Assembly (NCBI RefSeq): GCF_037479095.1
Contig: NZ_JBBGZW010000001.1
Coordinates: 248,001-312,000, forward strand
Direction of reading: 5' to 3'
Length of the DNA: 64,000 nucleotides
From: Pantoea nemavictus
Lineage (GTDB): Bacteria; Pseudomonadota; Gammaproteobacteria; Enterobacterales; Enterobacteriaceae
The translations under genes were made by a program, and so were the position numbers. The notes beneath the pieces were generated by a model. It saw only the letters and a program-made list of their open reading frames with translations, had not been told where the DNA came from and ran no database searches. Of this stretch, positions 19,181 to 27,555 are shown piece by piece (position 1 is the stretch's first letter; every line of letters begins with the position of its first letter).

Positions 19181-20160
19181 TGAAAACCTTTCTGATTATT
19201 GTGCCCGACGGCGGCATGCTGTTCGAAGCGGCGGGCATCGCCGATATTCTGATGCGAGCCAATCAGCATTTACCGGCGGGCGTCGATCAACCACGCTATC
19301 GCGTTAGCCTCGCCACCACCCAATCGCATCAGGTGATCCACGGTCAATCCGGCCTCAATCTGTTAGCCGACCTAAAACTGGCGGACGTTGATCCGCGCAC
19401 CGCCTGGGACACCATTATGATCACCGGACGCGGCGACAGCGCTGAAGAGGGCAATATGGTGGTCGATTTCGTTAAGCTGGCGGCACCGCAGGCGCGCCGC
19501 GTGGTTTCGGTGTGCGGCGGCGCGATGCTGCTGGCCGAAGCGGGCCTGCTGGAGGGTCGCCGCGCCACCACGCACTGGCGCCTGCTTGATACCCTGCAAG
19601 CGCGTTTTCCGCAGATCCAGGTGGAGGGCGGTCCGCTGTATATTCAGGATGGTCCGATCTGGACCTCCGGCGGCGTCAGCTCGGGCTTTGACCTGACGCT
19701 GGCGCTGGTGGAAGCGGATTGCGGCTTCAGCGTAGCGCGCAATATTGCGCAGGACATGGTGATGTATCTGCGCCGTCCCGGCGGGCAGATGCAGTTCAGC
19801 CGCTTCCATCTGCAATCGCCGAGCGGCATCGGCCCAATCAGTGAACTGCAACGCTGGATCCGCGCCAACCTCGCCGAGGACCTGGCGGTGGAGAAGCTGG
19901 CAGAGCGCGTCGCCATGAGTCCGCGTAATTTCACCCGCGTTTTCACCCGCGAAACCGGCGCACCGCCCGCGCGCTATGTGACAGAAGCGCGTCTCGCCGC
20001 CGCGCGTGAGCGTTTAGAACAAACTCATGACACGCTTGAACGCATCGCGCTGGCGACCGGCTTTGGCAGCAGCATCAATCTACGTCGCTGCTTTGAACGT
20101 CAGCTGCATCTCACGCCAGGCGAATATCGCCAGCGCTTTCACTGCAAAAAGTTGGCGTAA
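19180..20160 (+). CDS. GlxA-family transcriptional regulator (DJ-1/PfpI plus AraC domains)
   Basis: A 326-residue regulator with an N-terminal DJ-1/PfpI-like domain (1-195) and a C-terminal AraC helix-turn-helix pair (about 220-320). The elbow sequence VVSVCGGAMLLAEAGLLEGRRATTHW (in part: SVCGGAMLLAEAGLL) keeps the cysteine of the DJ-1 fold. LAERVAMSPRNFTRVFTRETG and IALATGFGSSINLRRCFERQ are the two HTH units. Family members sense small nitrogen- or carbonyl-containing metabolites. It is followed after 78 bp by a GAPDH gene on the same strand and is likely its regulator. Confidence 0.93.
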   Translation: MKTFLIIVPDGGMLFEAAGIADILMRANQHLPAGVDQPRYRVSLATTQSHQVIHGQSGLNLLADLKLADVDPRTAWDTIMITGRGDSAEEGNMVVDFVKLAAPQARRVVSVCGGAMLLAEAGLLEGRRATTHWRLLDTLQARFPQIQVEGGPLYIQDGPIWTSGGVSSGFDLTLALVEADCGFSVARNIAQDMVMYLRRPGGQMQFSRFHLQSPSGIGPISELQRWIRANLAEDLAVEKLAERVAMSPRNFTRVFTRETGAPPARYVTEARLAAARERLEQTHDTLERIALATGFGSSINLRRCFERQLHLTPGEYRQRFHCKKLA

Positions 20161-20188
20161 AGTGATCGTTATTTGGCGTTTACGCCAA
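20152..20188 (+). promoter_or_regulatory. candidate operator between glxA-like gene and gap
   Basis: TTGGCGTAAAGTG (20152-20164, overlapping the stop) is followed by the palindrome TTGGCG-TTTA-CGCCAA (20173-20188). The gap ribosome binding site AAAAGGAG is at 20225-20232. The word TGGCGTAAA is shared with the site before the regulator gene. Confidence 0.5.
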
Positions 20189-20238
20189 CGCGCCATCGGC
20201 CTAGAGTGACTCCAGCATCTTCGGAAAAGGAGTCAATC

Positions 20239-21249
20239 ATGACTAAGATCGGCATTAACGGCTTTGGCCGTATCGGACGTAACGTTTTTCGCGCAGCACT
20301 CGGCAGCGACGATATTGAAATCGTCGCCATTAACGATCTCACTGACAGCAAAACCCTCGCCCATCTGCTGAAACACGACTCGCTGCTCGGCCGCTTGCCC
20401 GCTGAAGTAGAAGCGGGTGAAGGCGAACTGCGTATTGATGGCAAATCTGTGCGCGTCTTCAGCGAGCGCGATCCGGCCAATATTCGCTGGCAGGATGTCG
20501 GCGTCGATATCGTGATTGAAGCCACCGGCTTCTTTACCGAGCGCGACAAAGCCGCCTTGCATATCACCAGCGGCGGCGCCAAACGCGTGATTATCTCCGC
20601 GCCCGGTAAAAATGACGATCTGACGATTGTGCTGGGCGTTAACGATCAACGCTACGATCCGCAGCAGCACTTTGTGGTGAGTAACGGCAGCTGTACCACT
20701 AACGGCCTGGCGCCGGCGGCGGCGGTGCTGCATCAGGCATTTGGTATCGAGCACGGGTTAATGAACACCACCCATGCCTACACCAACAGCCAGGTGCTGC
20801 ACGATCAGCCAGAGAAAGATCTGCGCGGTGCGCGGGCGGCGGCGCTGTCGATTGTGCCCTACTCTAGCGGTGCAGCGAAGGCGCTGGGACGGGTGATTCC
20901 TGAGCTGGATGGTCGATTGACTGGCTATTCGCTGCGCGTGCCGGTGCCGGTGGTTTCGATTGTTGATTTAACCGTGACGCTGAAACGCGATGTCACTGCA
21001 GAAGAGGTGAATAACGCCTTTAAAGCCGCGGCAGCGGAAGGCCCGTTGCAAGGGATTTTGGGCTACAGCGATGAACCGCTGGTTTCGAGCGATTATCAGG
21101 GCGATGCCCGTTCATCGATTATCGACGGACTCTCCACGCTGGTGATTGGCGGCAATCTGGTGAAGATCCTTGCCTGGTACGATAACGAATGGGGCTTCTC
21201 TAATCGTCTGGTGGATTTAGCGCGCCTGATGGCAAAACGTGGATTGTGA
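20239..21249 (+). CDS. type I glyceraldehyde-3-phosphate dehydrogenase paralogue
   Basis: A 336-residue NAD-dependent GAPDH. The Rossmann start is KIGINGFGRIGR; Asp33 in INDLTD fits NAD rather than NADP; the catalytic Cys152 is in SNGSCTTNGLAP, with His in NTTHAYTNSQ. GAPDHs usually have ASCTTNCLAP, so the second cysteine is glycine here. The C-terminal WYDNEWGFSNR is conserved. The ATG at 20239 has AAAAGGAG 7 bases upstream; a longer frame lacks a ribosome binding site. Its location beside a GlxA-like regulator, away from glycolytic genes, suggests an accessory paralogue. Housekeeping GAPDH or erythrose-4-phosphate dehydrogenase roles are less likely. Confidence 0.92.
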   Translation: MTKIGINGFGRIGRNVFRAALGSDDIEIVAINDLTDSKTLAHLLKHDSLLGRLPAEVEAGEGELRIDGKSVRVFSERDPANIRWQDVGVDIVIEATGFFTERDKAALHITSGGAKRVIISAPGKNDDLTIVLGVNDQRYDPQQHFVVSNGSCTTNGLAPAAAVLHQAFGIEHGLMNTTHAYTNSQVLHDQPEKDLRGARAAALSIVPYSSGAAKALGRVIPELDGRLTGYSLRVPVPVVSIVDLTVTLKRDVTAEEVNNAFKAAAAEGPLQGILGYSDEPLVSSDYQGDARSSIIDGLSTLVIGGNLVKILAWYDNEWGFSNRLVDLARLMAKRGL

Positions 21250-21296
21250 TTTTAGGTTCGTCTTTCGCGCAGTCTATGCCAGCGAAAGCACACATT

Positions 21297-21336
21297 GTAG
21301 CGGCGCAATTTATTGCGCGATGAATCGCGCCGCTAC
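21297..21336. repeat. 40-bp imperfect palindrome
   Basis: The left arm is identical to the 20-base left arm of the element at 19073-19112. The right arm matches it in reverse complement at 17 of 20 positions. It lies between the convergent gap and phoA genes and may also end transcription from both. Confidence 0.85.
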
Positions 21337-21366
21337 GGAATGTGCGGTTATTGAATCGTTGAGCTG

Positions 21367-22773
21367 TTACTTAAGTCCCATTGCGTCCTTCAGGGTAAAG
21401 AACAGATCGGTCTGATCGGTTAATCCCACCACGTTCGCCGCATGCGGACCGTACGCTGCGATGCGCACCTGCGTTCCGGTGTGCTCCTGCGAATCCTCTT
21501 CTGAATTGCCGTAGCTGATGGTCATCACCGCGCCATCTTTGGTATTCACCGCTTGCGTCAGGCCCGGTGCTTTGGTGCCGTTTTCCACGATCTGGCTGCT
21601 GTGGGCGTGATCGGCGGTCACCACCACCAGCGTATCGCCGTGCTCGCGCGCAAACGCCAGCGCTTCCTGCACCGCTTCATCCAGATCGACGGTTTCACCA
21701 ATCTGACCGCACGGATTGGCCGCGTGATCCTGCTTATCAATCGATGCACCTTCCACCTGCAGGAAGAAACCTTTGTCGTTAGTGCTCAGCAGATTGATGG
21801 CTTTTTTGGTCATCTGCGCCAGCGTCGGCACGGAAGCCGGACGATCTTTGTTCACCTCGCAGGTCACCACCGGTTTATCGATGTTGCCGTGATAGCTGGC
21901 CTTTGGTCCCTGCCAGCGCACCGGCATGTTGCCATCGGCGAACAGACCCAAAACCGGTTTACTCTGATCGGCCTGTTGAATGGCATTCATGTCCTGCAGA
22001 TTATCAATCCACTGATAGCCCAGCGCCTGCGCCTGTTCACGCAGGGTTTTACCCTGATATTCGCCGGCTTTCGCGGTTTCGCTAAAGGATTTCGCACCGC
22101 CGCCCAGCGTGACATCTGGGCGGGTTTTCAGCATCTGTTCAGTAATCGATCCTTTACCACCCTGCTCCAGCGCGTTGCCCGGGCAAAGCTCGCTGGTTTT
22201 CTCCGGGCCGTAGCATTTGCGCGAGGTGACATGCGCCATTAACGCAGCTGGCGTGGCATCTTGCAGTTCAGCGGTCGAGACGTTGCCGGTGGCTTTACCG
22301 GCGGCTTTCGCCAACTCAAGAATCGTCACCTGATCTTTGCCATTAACATCGACGCCAATCGCACCGTTGTAGGATTTGGTGCCGGTAGCCCACGCGGTGG
22401 CCGACGCAGCTGAATCCGTCACGTAATTGGGTTTGTGGGTTTTCTTATCCAGCGAGTAATGGGTGTATTGGCCGGTGAGCGGCAATGCATCCAGGCCGGG
22501 GAAGAAACCGCCAGCGCCGCGCGCCTGGTTGCGTGCCGCAGTGATTTCCGAATCGCCCATGCCGTCACCAATCAGCAAAATCACGTTTTTCGCGGTGCTA
22601 TTGATTAATGAGGCTTTCAGCGCCTCGGTTTGATCGCCGGTAAGACGACGCGCCCCGCCGTGTTCGGTCACATCACCGGTGGCGGCGCGTGAATAATTGG
22701 ACTCTTCTGCCACTGCTGACGTCGCGACCAGAGAAGCCAGCAGCGTAACCGTAAAGAGAGGTATGTGTTTCAT
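21367..22773 (-). CDS. phoA: periplasmic alkaline phosphatase PhoA
   Basis: A 468-residue phosphomonoesterase that frees phosphate in the periplasm. The signal peptide is residues 1-22, ending AVAEE. Metal- and substrate-binding motifs are [10 protein letters not shown] (metal Asp), [14 protein letters not shown] with the nucleophile Ser121 of the precursor, [19 protein letters not shown] (His, metal) and [12 protein letters not shown]. The length matches E. coli PhoA (471). Two tandem Pho boxes upstream (22836-22876) support PhoB control. It stands alone, convergent with the gap paralogue. Confidence 0.97.
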   Translation of the reverse strand: MKHIPLFTVTLLASLVATSAVAEESNYSRAATGDVTEHGGARRLTGDQTEALKASLINSTAKNVILLIGDGMGDSEITAARNQARGAGGFFPGLDALPLTGQYTHYSLDKKTHKPNYVTDSAASATAWATGTKSYNGAIGVDVNGKDQVTILELAKAAGKATGNVSTAELQDATPAALMAHVTSRKCYGPEKTSELCPGNALEQGGKGSITEQMLKTRPDVTLGGGAKSFSETAKAGEYQGKTLREQAQALGYQWIDNLQDMNAIQQADQSKPVLGLFADGNMPVRWQGPKASYHGNIDKPVVTCEVNKDRPASVPTLAQMTKKAINLLSTNDKGFFLQVEGASIDKQDHAANPCGQIGETVDLDEAVQEALAFAREHGDTLVVVTADHAHSSQIVENGTKAPGLTQAVNTKDGAVMTISYGNSEEDSQEHTGTQVRIAAYGPHAANVVGLTDQTDLFFTLKDAMGLK

Positions 22774-22812
22774 TTATAAGCATCCTTATCCATAGATATA
22801 ACCAAATGTTTC

Positions 22813-22828
22813 CGCAGACAAGTCTGCG
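22813..22828 (-). promoter_or_regulatory. palindrome in the phoA leader
   Basis: CGCAGAC-AA-GTCTGCG is a perfect 7-bp inverted repeat between the Pho boxes and the phoA start. It could form a small hairpin in the leader RNA or bind a second regulator. Confidence 0.4.
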
Positions 22829-22835
22829 ACAATGC

Positions 22836-22876
22836 GGTGACATTTTTGTGACGGAAAAGGAATAGTTTGATGACAG
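22836..22876 (-). promoter_or_regulatory. tandem Pho boxes upstream of phoA
   Basis: On the minus strand, CTGTCATCAAACTATTCC (from 22876) and CCGTCACAAAAATGTCACC (from 22854) start 22 bp apart. The second matches the 19-bp Pho box consensus at about 15 positions. Tandem boxes with 22-bp periodicity are the usual PhoB arrangement. Confidence 0.8.
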
Positions 22877-22950
22877 AATCGACATTCTGAGCAGGGTAAA
22901 GGCAATCCGCTCAGAGCTTAAGCGGATAGAACAAAAGGAGAAAATAGCGC

Positions 22951-22979
22951 TTGACCCTTTTCAGCGATCTCCCTATAGT
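22951..22979 (+). promoter_or_regulatory. tRNA-Ser promoter
   Basis: TTGACC (-35, 22951-22956), a 17-bp spacer, and TATAGT (-10, 22974-22979), followed by a GC-rich GCGCCCCG discriminator typical of growth-rate- and ppGpp-controlled stable-RNA promoters. Confidence 0.85.
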
Positions 22980-23017
22980 AGCGCCCCGTTGACCCAGCGC
23001 GGTTGGCAAAAAAATGT

Positions 23018-23105
23018 GGTGAGGTGTCCGAGTGGCTGAAGGAGCACGCCTGGAAAGTGTGTATACGGCAACGTATCGGGGGTTCGAATCCCCCTCTCAC
23101 CGCCA
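23018..23105 (+). tRNA. tRNA-Ser (anticodon GGA)
   Basis: An 88-nt class II tRNA including an encoded CCA end. The acceptor stem is GGTGAGG/CCTCACC. The anticodon GGA is at 23052-23054 in CTGGAAA, there is a long variable arm (GTGTATACGGCAACGTATC region), and the T loop is GGTTCGAATCC. It reads UCC and UCU codons. The sequence agrees with E. coli serW/serX almost throughout. Confidence 0.98.
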
Positions 23106-23118
23106 CATTCTAAAGAAG

Positions 23119-23148
23119 AGTCTGAACTTATGTTCAGACTTTTTTTTT
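23119..23148 (+). terminator. terminator after tRNA-Ser
   Basis: AGTCTGAAC (23119-23127) and GTTCAGACT (23132-23140) form a 9-bp stem with a TTAT loop, followed by eight T residues. It is a classical intrinsic terminator. Confidence 0.95.
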
Positions 23149-23323
23149 GCCTATTCTCTTCAAAACCGTTGAAGCTGGGCGTACTTAAGCCATCCTTTTC
23201 AGCGAATTCTCTCCCTTATCAATCGTTAAAATTGAATCAGTTACACTCTTTCACAACGCCATGTCGTCACAATCAGGCTGATTTGAACTCCATCACATTT
23301 CTGCAAAAACTCAGGACGATTTA

Positions 23324-23366
23324 AAAGTAATCGATTACTTTCTATTGTAGCTTTGTAATCGATTAC
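23324..23366. promoter_or_regulatory. two LacI-type operators before the exported isomerase
   Basis: AAAGTAATCGATTACTTT (23324-23341, perfect palindrome) and a second GTAATCGATTAC core (23355-23366), centres 28 bp apart. The same 12-bp core occurs twice before the transporter gene. A central CG dyad is typical of LacI-family operators, and the LacI gene is adjacent (24242-25222). The preceding stretch 23149-23323 shows nothing else. Confidence 0.85.
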
Positions 23367-23386
23367 TTTTAACTTATGGAGAGACT

Positions 23387-24235
23387 ATGTTAGCCCGATT
23401 ACTCATCAGTAGTTGCCTGGTGGCGTCCGCTGCGCTCTGCTCGTTTTCTGCAGCGGCCGCTGAGGTGGATAACGAAATTGCCCTGCAGATGTATACCCTG
23501 CGCAACGTTGGTCCGGCCGAGAAGCAGTTTGCGATGGCGCATGAAGCTGGCTTTAAACATGTCGAAATCGTCGGCACCCATGACCTGAGCGCTAAACAAC
23601 TCAGCGCCTTGCTGGAGGAAAATCACCTCACCGTCACGTCATCGCACGTTCAGCTCGCTGCCCTGGAAAACGATTATGCGCAGACCGTTGCCTTTAATAA
23701 ATCGGTCGGCAACCGCACCATCATCGTGCCGTGGATTGAACCGGAAGATCGCCCAGACAGCACACAAGGCTGGATAGATTATGCCCAGCGCCTGGACGCA
23801 ATGGGCGCCAGATTGCGCCACGACGGCATACAGTTGGGCTATCACAATCACAACTTTGAGATGAAAAAGTATGCTGGCATAACCGCGCTGGAAATCATCC
23901 TGAATCACACCTCGCGTGACAACCTGAAGCTGGAGATGGATGCCGCCTGGGTATCGCGCGGTGGTCAGGATCCGGTGCGTTTTCTGCGGGCATATCCGGG
24001 CCGGATTTACGCCATCCACGCCAAGGACAATGCCTCGATCGGTATCCGTGATGATGAAATGAACTTCGCGCCACTGGGTGAAGGTCTGCTGGACTGGTCA
24101 GCAATTCTGCCTGCGGCAAAGGCTAGCGGGGTGAAATGGTTCATCATCGAACATGACAAACCCAAGGATGCGTGGAGCATAATCACCACCTCGCTGCGCA
24201 ACCTGCGCATAGCGCTGCAAACGCTGCCGCACTAA
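23387..24235 (+). CDS. exported sugar isomerase/epimerase-like TIM-barrel protein
   Basis: A 282-residue AP-endonuclease-2/xylose-isomerase-like TIM barrel with a signal peptide (1-25, ending SAAAAE), so it works in the periplasm. Conserved features are ALQMYTLRN, FKHVEIVG, LGYHNHNFEM (metal His), LKLEMDAAWVSRGGQDPV (Glu/Asp metal ligand) and IHAKDN (His). Cytoplasmic relatives isomerise or epimerise keto-sugars; exported forms are less usual and are associated with 3-keto-glycoside processing. Two LacI-type operators lie just upstream, and it is convergent with the LacI gene. It probably belongs to one regulon with 25321-28791. The substrate is not known. Confidence 0.87.
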   Translation: MLARLLISSCLVASAALCSFSAAAAEVDNEIALQMYTLRNVGPAEKQFAMAHEAGFKHVEIVGTHDLSAKQLSALLEENHLTVTSSHVQLAALENDYAQTVAFNKSVGNRTIIVPWIEPEDRPDSTQGWIDYAQRLDAMGARLRHDGIQLGYHNHNFEMKKYAGITALEIILNHTSRDNLKLEMDAAWVSRGGQDPVRFLRAYPGRIYAIHAKDNASIGIRDDEMNFAPLGEGLLDWSAILPAAKASGVKWFIIEHDKPKDAWSIITTSLRNLRIALQTLPH

Positions 24236-24241
24236 GCTATT

Positions 24242-25222
24242 TTAGGCACTGGCACGCTCAATCAGGTGCCCCTGCATAATCACCCGTTCCGGTGCGGAAT
24301 CTGGTTGGTCAATTTTGTGCAGCACCAGCCTGCAGGCCTGGCGGCCAATGTCGCGTGAAGGCTGCGCCAGCGTGGTCAGCGGCGGCGTGACCATCTCGGC
24401 CAGTTCGGTACCGTCGAAACCAGCCACGGCAATATCCTCAGGCACGCTGAGTCCTGCCGCCTGAATCGCCGCCATCGCCCCAGCCGCCAGCGTGTCTGAC
24501 ACCGCAAACACCGCATCCGGGCGTTCCTCACCGGCTAGCAGTGCCATCATGGCGTGTTTACCGGCGTTGAAGCTCAGCTCGCTGGCATAACCGATTGCCT
24601 GCCACGCCAGCTGATGCTGTTCCAGCTGCTGCAGATATCCCTGCTGGCGCAGGCGGGCATATTTATAGCTGAGATCGTGATTGATCAACGCAATACGTTT
24701 TCGCCCTTTATCCGCCAGATAGCGCACCACCTCCTGCGACGCATCGCTGTCGTTAATACCCACGCAGGAGATCTCTCCGGCATCGGCATATTCGGCGCAC
24801 TGCACCCACGGCGTGCTGGCAATCAGGTGACTCAATTCCGGTAATTTACTGAAGGCGTCCATGGTGATGATGCCATCGACCATTTTGCCGGAGAGCAGTT
24901 GCAGGCTGGAACGCGAGCGCTCGATATCCGAGCCGGAGTTGCACAGCAGAATGCGGTAGCCGTTCTTCTCCGCCTCTTCTTCGATACCTTTCACCACCTC
25001 GGCACAAAACGGGTTCGAGATGTCGGAGACCATCACCAGAATCATCGAGCTGCGGGCGGTACGCAGCTGGCGCGCCAGCAGATTGGGCTGGTAGTTGCTC
25101 TCTTTAATCGCCTGCAGCACTTTCTCGCGATTTTTGTCTTTAACCGTGTCGCTGTTATTCAACACGCGTGACACCGTGGCGACGGAAACGCCCGCCAGAC
25201 GAGCGATTTTTTGAATGGACAT
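24242..25222 (-). CDS. LacI-family repressor of the sugar module
   Basis: A 326-residue regulator. The N-terminal HTH and hinge are IQKIARLAGVSVATVSRVLNN and NYQPNLLARQLRT; the rest is a periplasmic-binding-protein-like effector domain (MILVMVSDISNPFCAEVVKGIEEEAE in part, and FAVSDTLAAGAMAAIQAAGLSVPEDIAVAGFDG in part: VPEDIAVAGFDG). It resembles CytR/PurR in layout. It lies between the exported isomerase and the oxidoreductase operon. The four copies of GTAATCGATTAC in front of those two transcription units are its probable operators. The inducer should be a sugar derivative. Confidence 0.94.
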   Translation of the reverse strand: MSIQKIARLAGVSVATVSRVLNNSDTVKDKNREKVLQAIKESNYQPNLLARQLRTARSSMILVMVSDISNPFCAEVVKGIEEEAEKNGYRILLCNSGSDIERSRSSLQLLSGKMVDGIITMDAFSKLPELSHLIASTPWVQCAEYADAGEISCVGINDSDASQEVVRYLADKGRKRIALINHDLSYKYARLRQQGYLQQLEQHQLAWQAIGYASELSFNAGKHAMMALLAGEERPDAVFAVSDTLAAGAMAAIQAAGLSVPEDIAVAGFDGTELAEMVTPPLTTLAQPSRDIGRQACRLVLHKIDQPDSAPERVIMQGHLIERASA

Positions 25223-25320
25223 GGCAGCAACTCATACGAAATCAGATGACACGCAGGCTACCATAAATCTGCGTGAACAATAAGTTAGCCCGACCAGCGC
25301 GCTGCCGTTCGGGCTAAGCG

Positions 25321-26472
25321 TCAGGCGCTGACGCGCACCCAGCGCTGCTGCTGATGGCTCTGCACAATGGCATCAACAATCGCCATCACCTGCGCCCCAT
25401 CGTGGAAGGTGGCAAACCCAGCCGCCTGGGTTGCGGGCGGTTTGCCCTGCTCCACCGCCTGATAAAACTGCTGCATCATCGCGCGGAACGCATCCGGCCA
25501 GCCTTCAATGTGTCCGCCGGGAAAACGCGCCCGGCCCGCCACATCCGGATTCATCAGCGCGGGATCGTCCGACAACAGCTGGTTAGCCTTATGGCGATGT
25601 CCCAGCCACAGCTGCTGCGGCGTTTCCTGATCCCAGGCCAGCGCGCCCAGGCTGCCGTTAACTTCCAGGCTAAGGCGATTTTTACGCCCGGCGGACACCT
25701 GCGACACGCTGAAACTGCCTTTGCTACCGTCGTCAAACCGGAACAGCACAAAGCCCATGTCCTCGGTGGTCACCGGGCGCGATTCATATTGCGTTTCGTC
25801 ACCCTGCGCGCCGAAGGTGGCAGCACCGGCAAGGCTGGCCTTGCGCGTCGGCCAGACAATCGACAAGTCGGCCATCACCTCAACAATTTTGCGTCCGGTG
25901 ACGAACTGGATGGTATCGCACCAGTGCGAACCAATATCCGCCACCGCGCGGGATGCGCCGCCTTTCTCTGCATCCACTCGCCAGTTGTAGTCGGTCTCTT
26001 CCAGCATCCAGTCCTGCAGATAGCTGCCCTGCGCCGAGAACAGTCGCCCCAGCTGTTGATAACGCACCATGCTCGCCGCCTGCTGCACCATGGCAAACTG
26101 GCGGTAGACAAAGCTGACGCCGTGCACCACGCCCGCCTTTTCAGCCAGTTCCACCAGTTCGTGCGCTTCATCCATGGTCATGCACAGCGGCTTTTCCGAG
26201 AACACATGCTTACCGGCGCCAATGATCTGCCGGTTGATCGCGGCGTGCAGATGGTTCGGTGTGCAGTTATGTACCGCGTGCAGCCCTTCATGCTGTAAAA
26301 ACGTCGCCACGTCACTGTAGGCGTGCGGCACATTGAGTTCTGCCGCACGCGCGGCAGCGCCACGCTGGCTGGCATCGCATATCGCCACCACGTTGATATT
26401 GCCGAGGCGGCGCAGCGCTTCAATATGTGCGGGGCCAATAAAGCCGGTGCCGATAATGCCTACGTTGATCAT
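25321..26472 (-). CDS. Gfo/Idh/MocA-family oxidoreductase
   Basis: A 383-residue NAD(P)-dependent sugar or cyclitol dehydrogenase. The Rossmann motif is VGIIGTGFIGPAHIEAL, the family active-site motif is FSEKPLCMT (the Lys of EKP), and the C-terminal beta-sheet domain includes FRFDDGSKGSFSVSQVSAGRKN. Relatives such as YcjS oxidise C3 of glucosides, and others act on inositols. Its start ATGA overlaps the stop of the upstream isomerase (26469-27539), showing tight coupling. It is last in the operon transporter, isomerase, oxidoreductase. Confidence 0.93.
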   Translation of the reverse strand: MINVGIIGTGFIGPAHIEALRRLGNINVVAICDASQRGAAARAAELNVPHAYSDVATFLQHEGLHAVHNCTPNHLHAAINRQIIGAGKHVFSEKPLCMTMDEAHELVELAEKAGVVHGVSFVYRQFAMVQQAASMVRYQQLGRLFSAQGSYLQDWMLEETDYNWRVDAEKGGASRAVADIGSHWCDTIQFVTGRKIVEVMADLSIVWPTRKASLAGAATFGAQGDETQYESRPVTTEDMGFVLFRFDDGSKGSFSVSQVSAGRKNRLSLEVNGSLGALAWDQETPQQLWLGHRHKANQLLSDDPALMNPDVAGRARFPGGHIEGWPDAFRAMMQQFYQAVEQGKPPATQAAGFATFHDGAQVMAIVDAIVQSHQQQRWVRVSA

Positions 26473-27539
26473 TTAACACTCCCCTGTTCCAGACCCAGCT
26501 GTGCCCGCACGCTCGCCTGCTGGTCGCCCTGCGCGGCAAAATCATCAAAGGCGCGATCGGCCACCGGTATAATGTGGCGCTGAATAAATTCGGCGCCTTC
26601 ACGCGCGCCGGTTTCGCTCTCTTTTAAGCAGCACTCCCACTCCAGCACCGCCCAACCGTCGTAATCGTACTGCGCCAGCTTGCTGAAGATCCCTTTGAAA
26701 TCGACCTGGCCATCGCCCAGGGAACGGAAGCGGCCGGCGCGATCGATCCAGCGCTGATAGCCGCCGTACACGCCGCTGCGCCCGTTAGTCAGGTATTCGG
26801 CGTCTTTTACGTGGAATGCTTTGATGCGCTGATGGTAGATATCAATAAACTGCAGATAATCAATGTGCTGCAGCAGCAGATGGCTGGGATCGAACAGAAT
26901 GTTGCAGCGTGGATGATGATTCACGCCAGCAAGAAAACGTTCAAAGGTCACGCCATCGTGCAGATCTTCGCCCGGATGGAGTTCATAACAGACGTCAACG
27001 CCGTGACGATCAAACTCGTCCAGCACCGGCAGCCAGCGGCGCGCCAGCTCGGCGAACGCCTCTTCCAGCAGCGCCGGATTGTGTGGCGGCCACGGATAGA
27101 GATAGGGCCAGGCAAGCGAACCCGAAAAGGTCGCGTGCGCGCGCAGCCCCAGTTTCGCTGATGCCGCCGCCGCCTTTTTCACCGTCTCAATCGCCCATGC
27201 CGTGCGCCTGGCGTTATTGCCGCGCACCTGCGCCGGCGCGAAGCCGTCGAAGGCCACGTCATGCGCCGGATGCACGGCAATCAGCTGCCCTTCAAGATGG
27301 GTTGATAACTCACTCACCTGAAGATCGTAGGTTGCCAGCAATCCGCTGACCTCATCGCAATAGGTCTGGCTGGTTGCCGCCCGATCCAGGTCAAAAATCG
27401 CCGGATGATTGCAGGGGATCTGCAAAGCCTTGTAACCCAGTGCCGACGCCCATTGCGCCAGACCTTGCAGCGAATTAAACGGCGCATGTTGTCCGATAAA
27501 CTGCGACAGAAAAATACCCGGTCCTTTTAACGTTTTCAC
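26469..27539 (-). CDS. sugar phosphate isomerase/epimerase-family protein
   Basis: A 356-residue cytoplasmic TIM-barrel isomerase or epimerase. Visible metal-site segments are LQIPCNHPAIFD, DVCYELHPGEDLHDG (Glu and His), NILFDPSHLLLQ (Asp, His), IKAFHVKDAEY (His) and AVLEWECC (Glu). The start was chosen as GTG at 27539 (then KTLKGPGIFLSQF), since GGAGG is 5 bases upstream; a GTG 6 bp further up would overlap that ribosome binding site. It is downstream of the transporter by 16 bp and overlaps the oxidoreductase by 4 bp. With an oxidoreductase partner it recalls the E. coli YcjR/YcjS pair. Confidence 0.9.
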   Translation of the reverse strand: MKTLKGPGIFLSQFIGQHAPFNSLQGLAQWASALGYKALQIPCNHPAIFDLDRAATSQTYCDEVSGLLATYDLQVSELSTHLEGQLIAVHPAHDVAFDGFAPAQVRGNNARRTAWAIETVKKAAAASAKLGLRAHATFSGSLAWPYLYPWPPHNPALLEEAFAELARRWLPVLDEFDRHGVDVCYELHPGEDLHDGVTFERFLAGVNHHPRCNILFDPSHLLLQHIDYLQFIDIYHQRIKAFHVKDAEYLTNGRSGVYGGYQRWIDRAGRFRSLGDGQVDFKGIFSKLAQYDYDGWAVLEWECCLKESETGAREGAEFIQRHIIPVADRAFDDFAAQGDQQASVRAQLGLEQGSVK

Positions 27540-27555
27540 GTACACCTCCAGTTAA

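Noticed and set aside
23130..23324. 64-codon frame after the tRNA
   Set aside because: It starts inside the tRNA terminator hairpin and ends at the LacI operators.
23018..23386. Genomic island attached to the tRNA-Ser gene
   Set aside because: No integrase gene follows and no direct repeat of the tRNA 3' end was found; the region downstream looks like an ordinary catabolic module.
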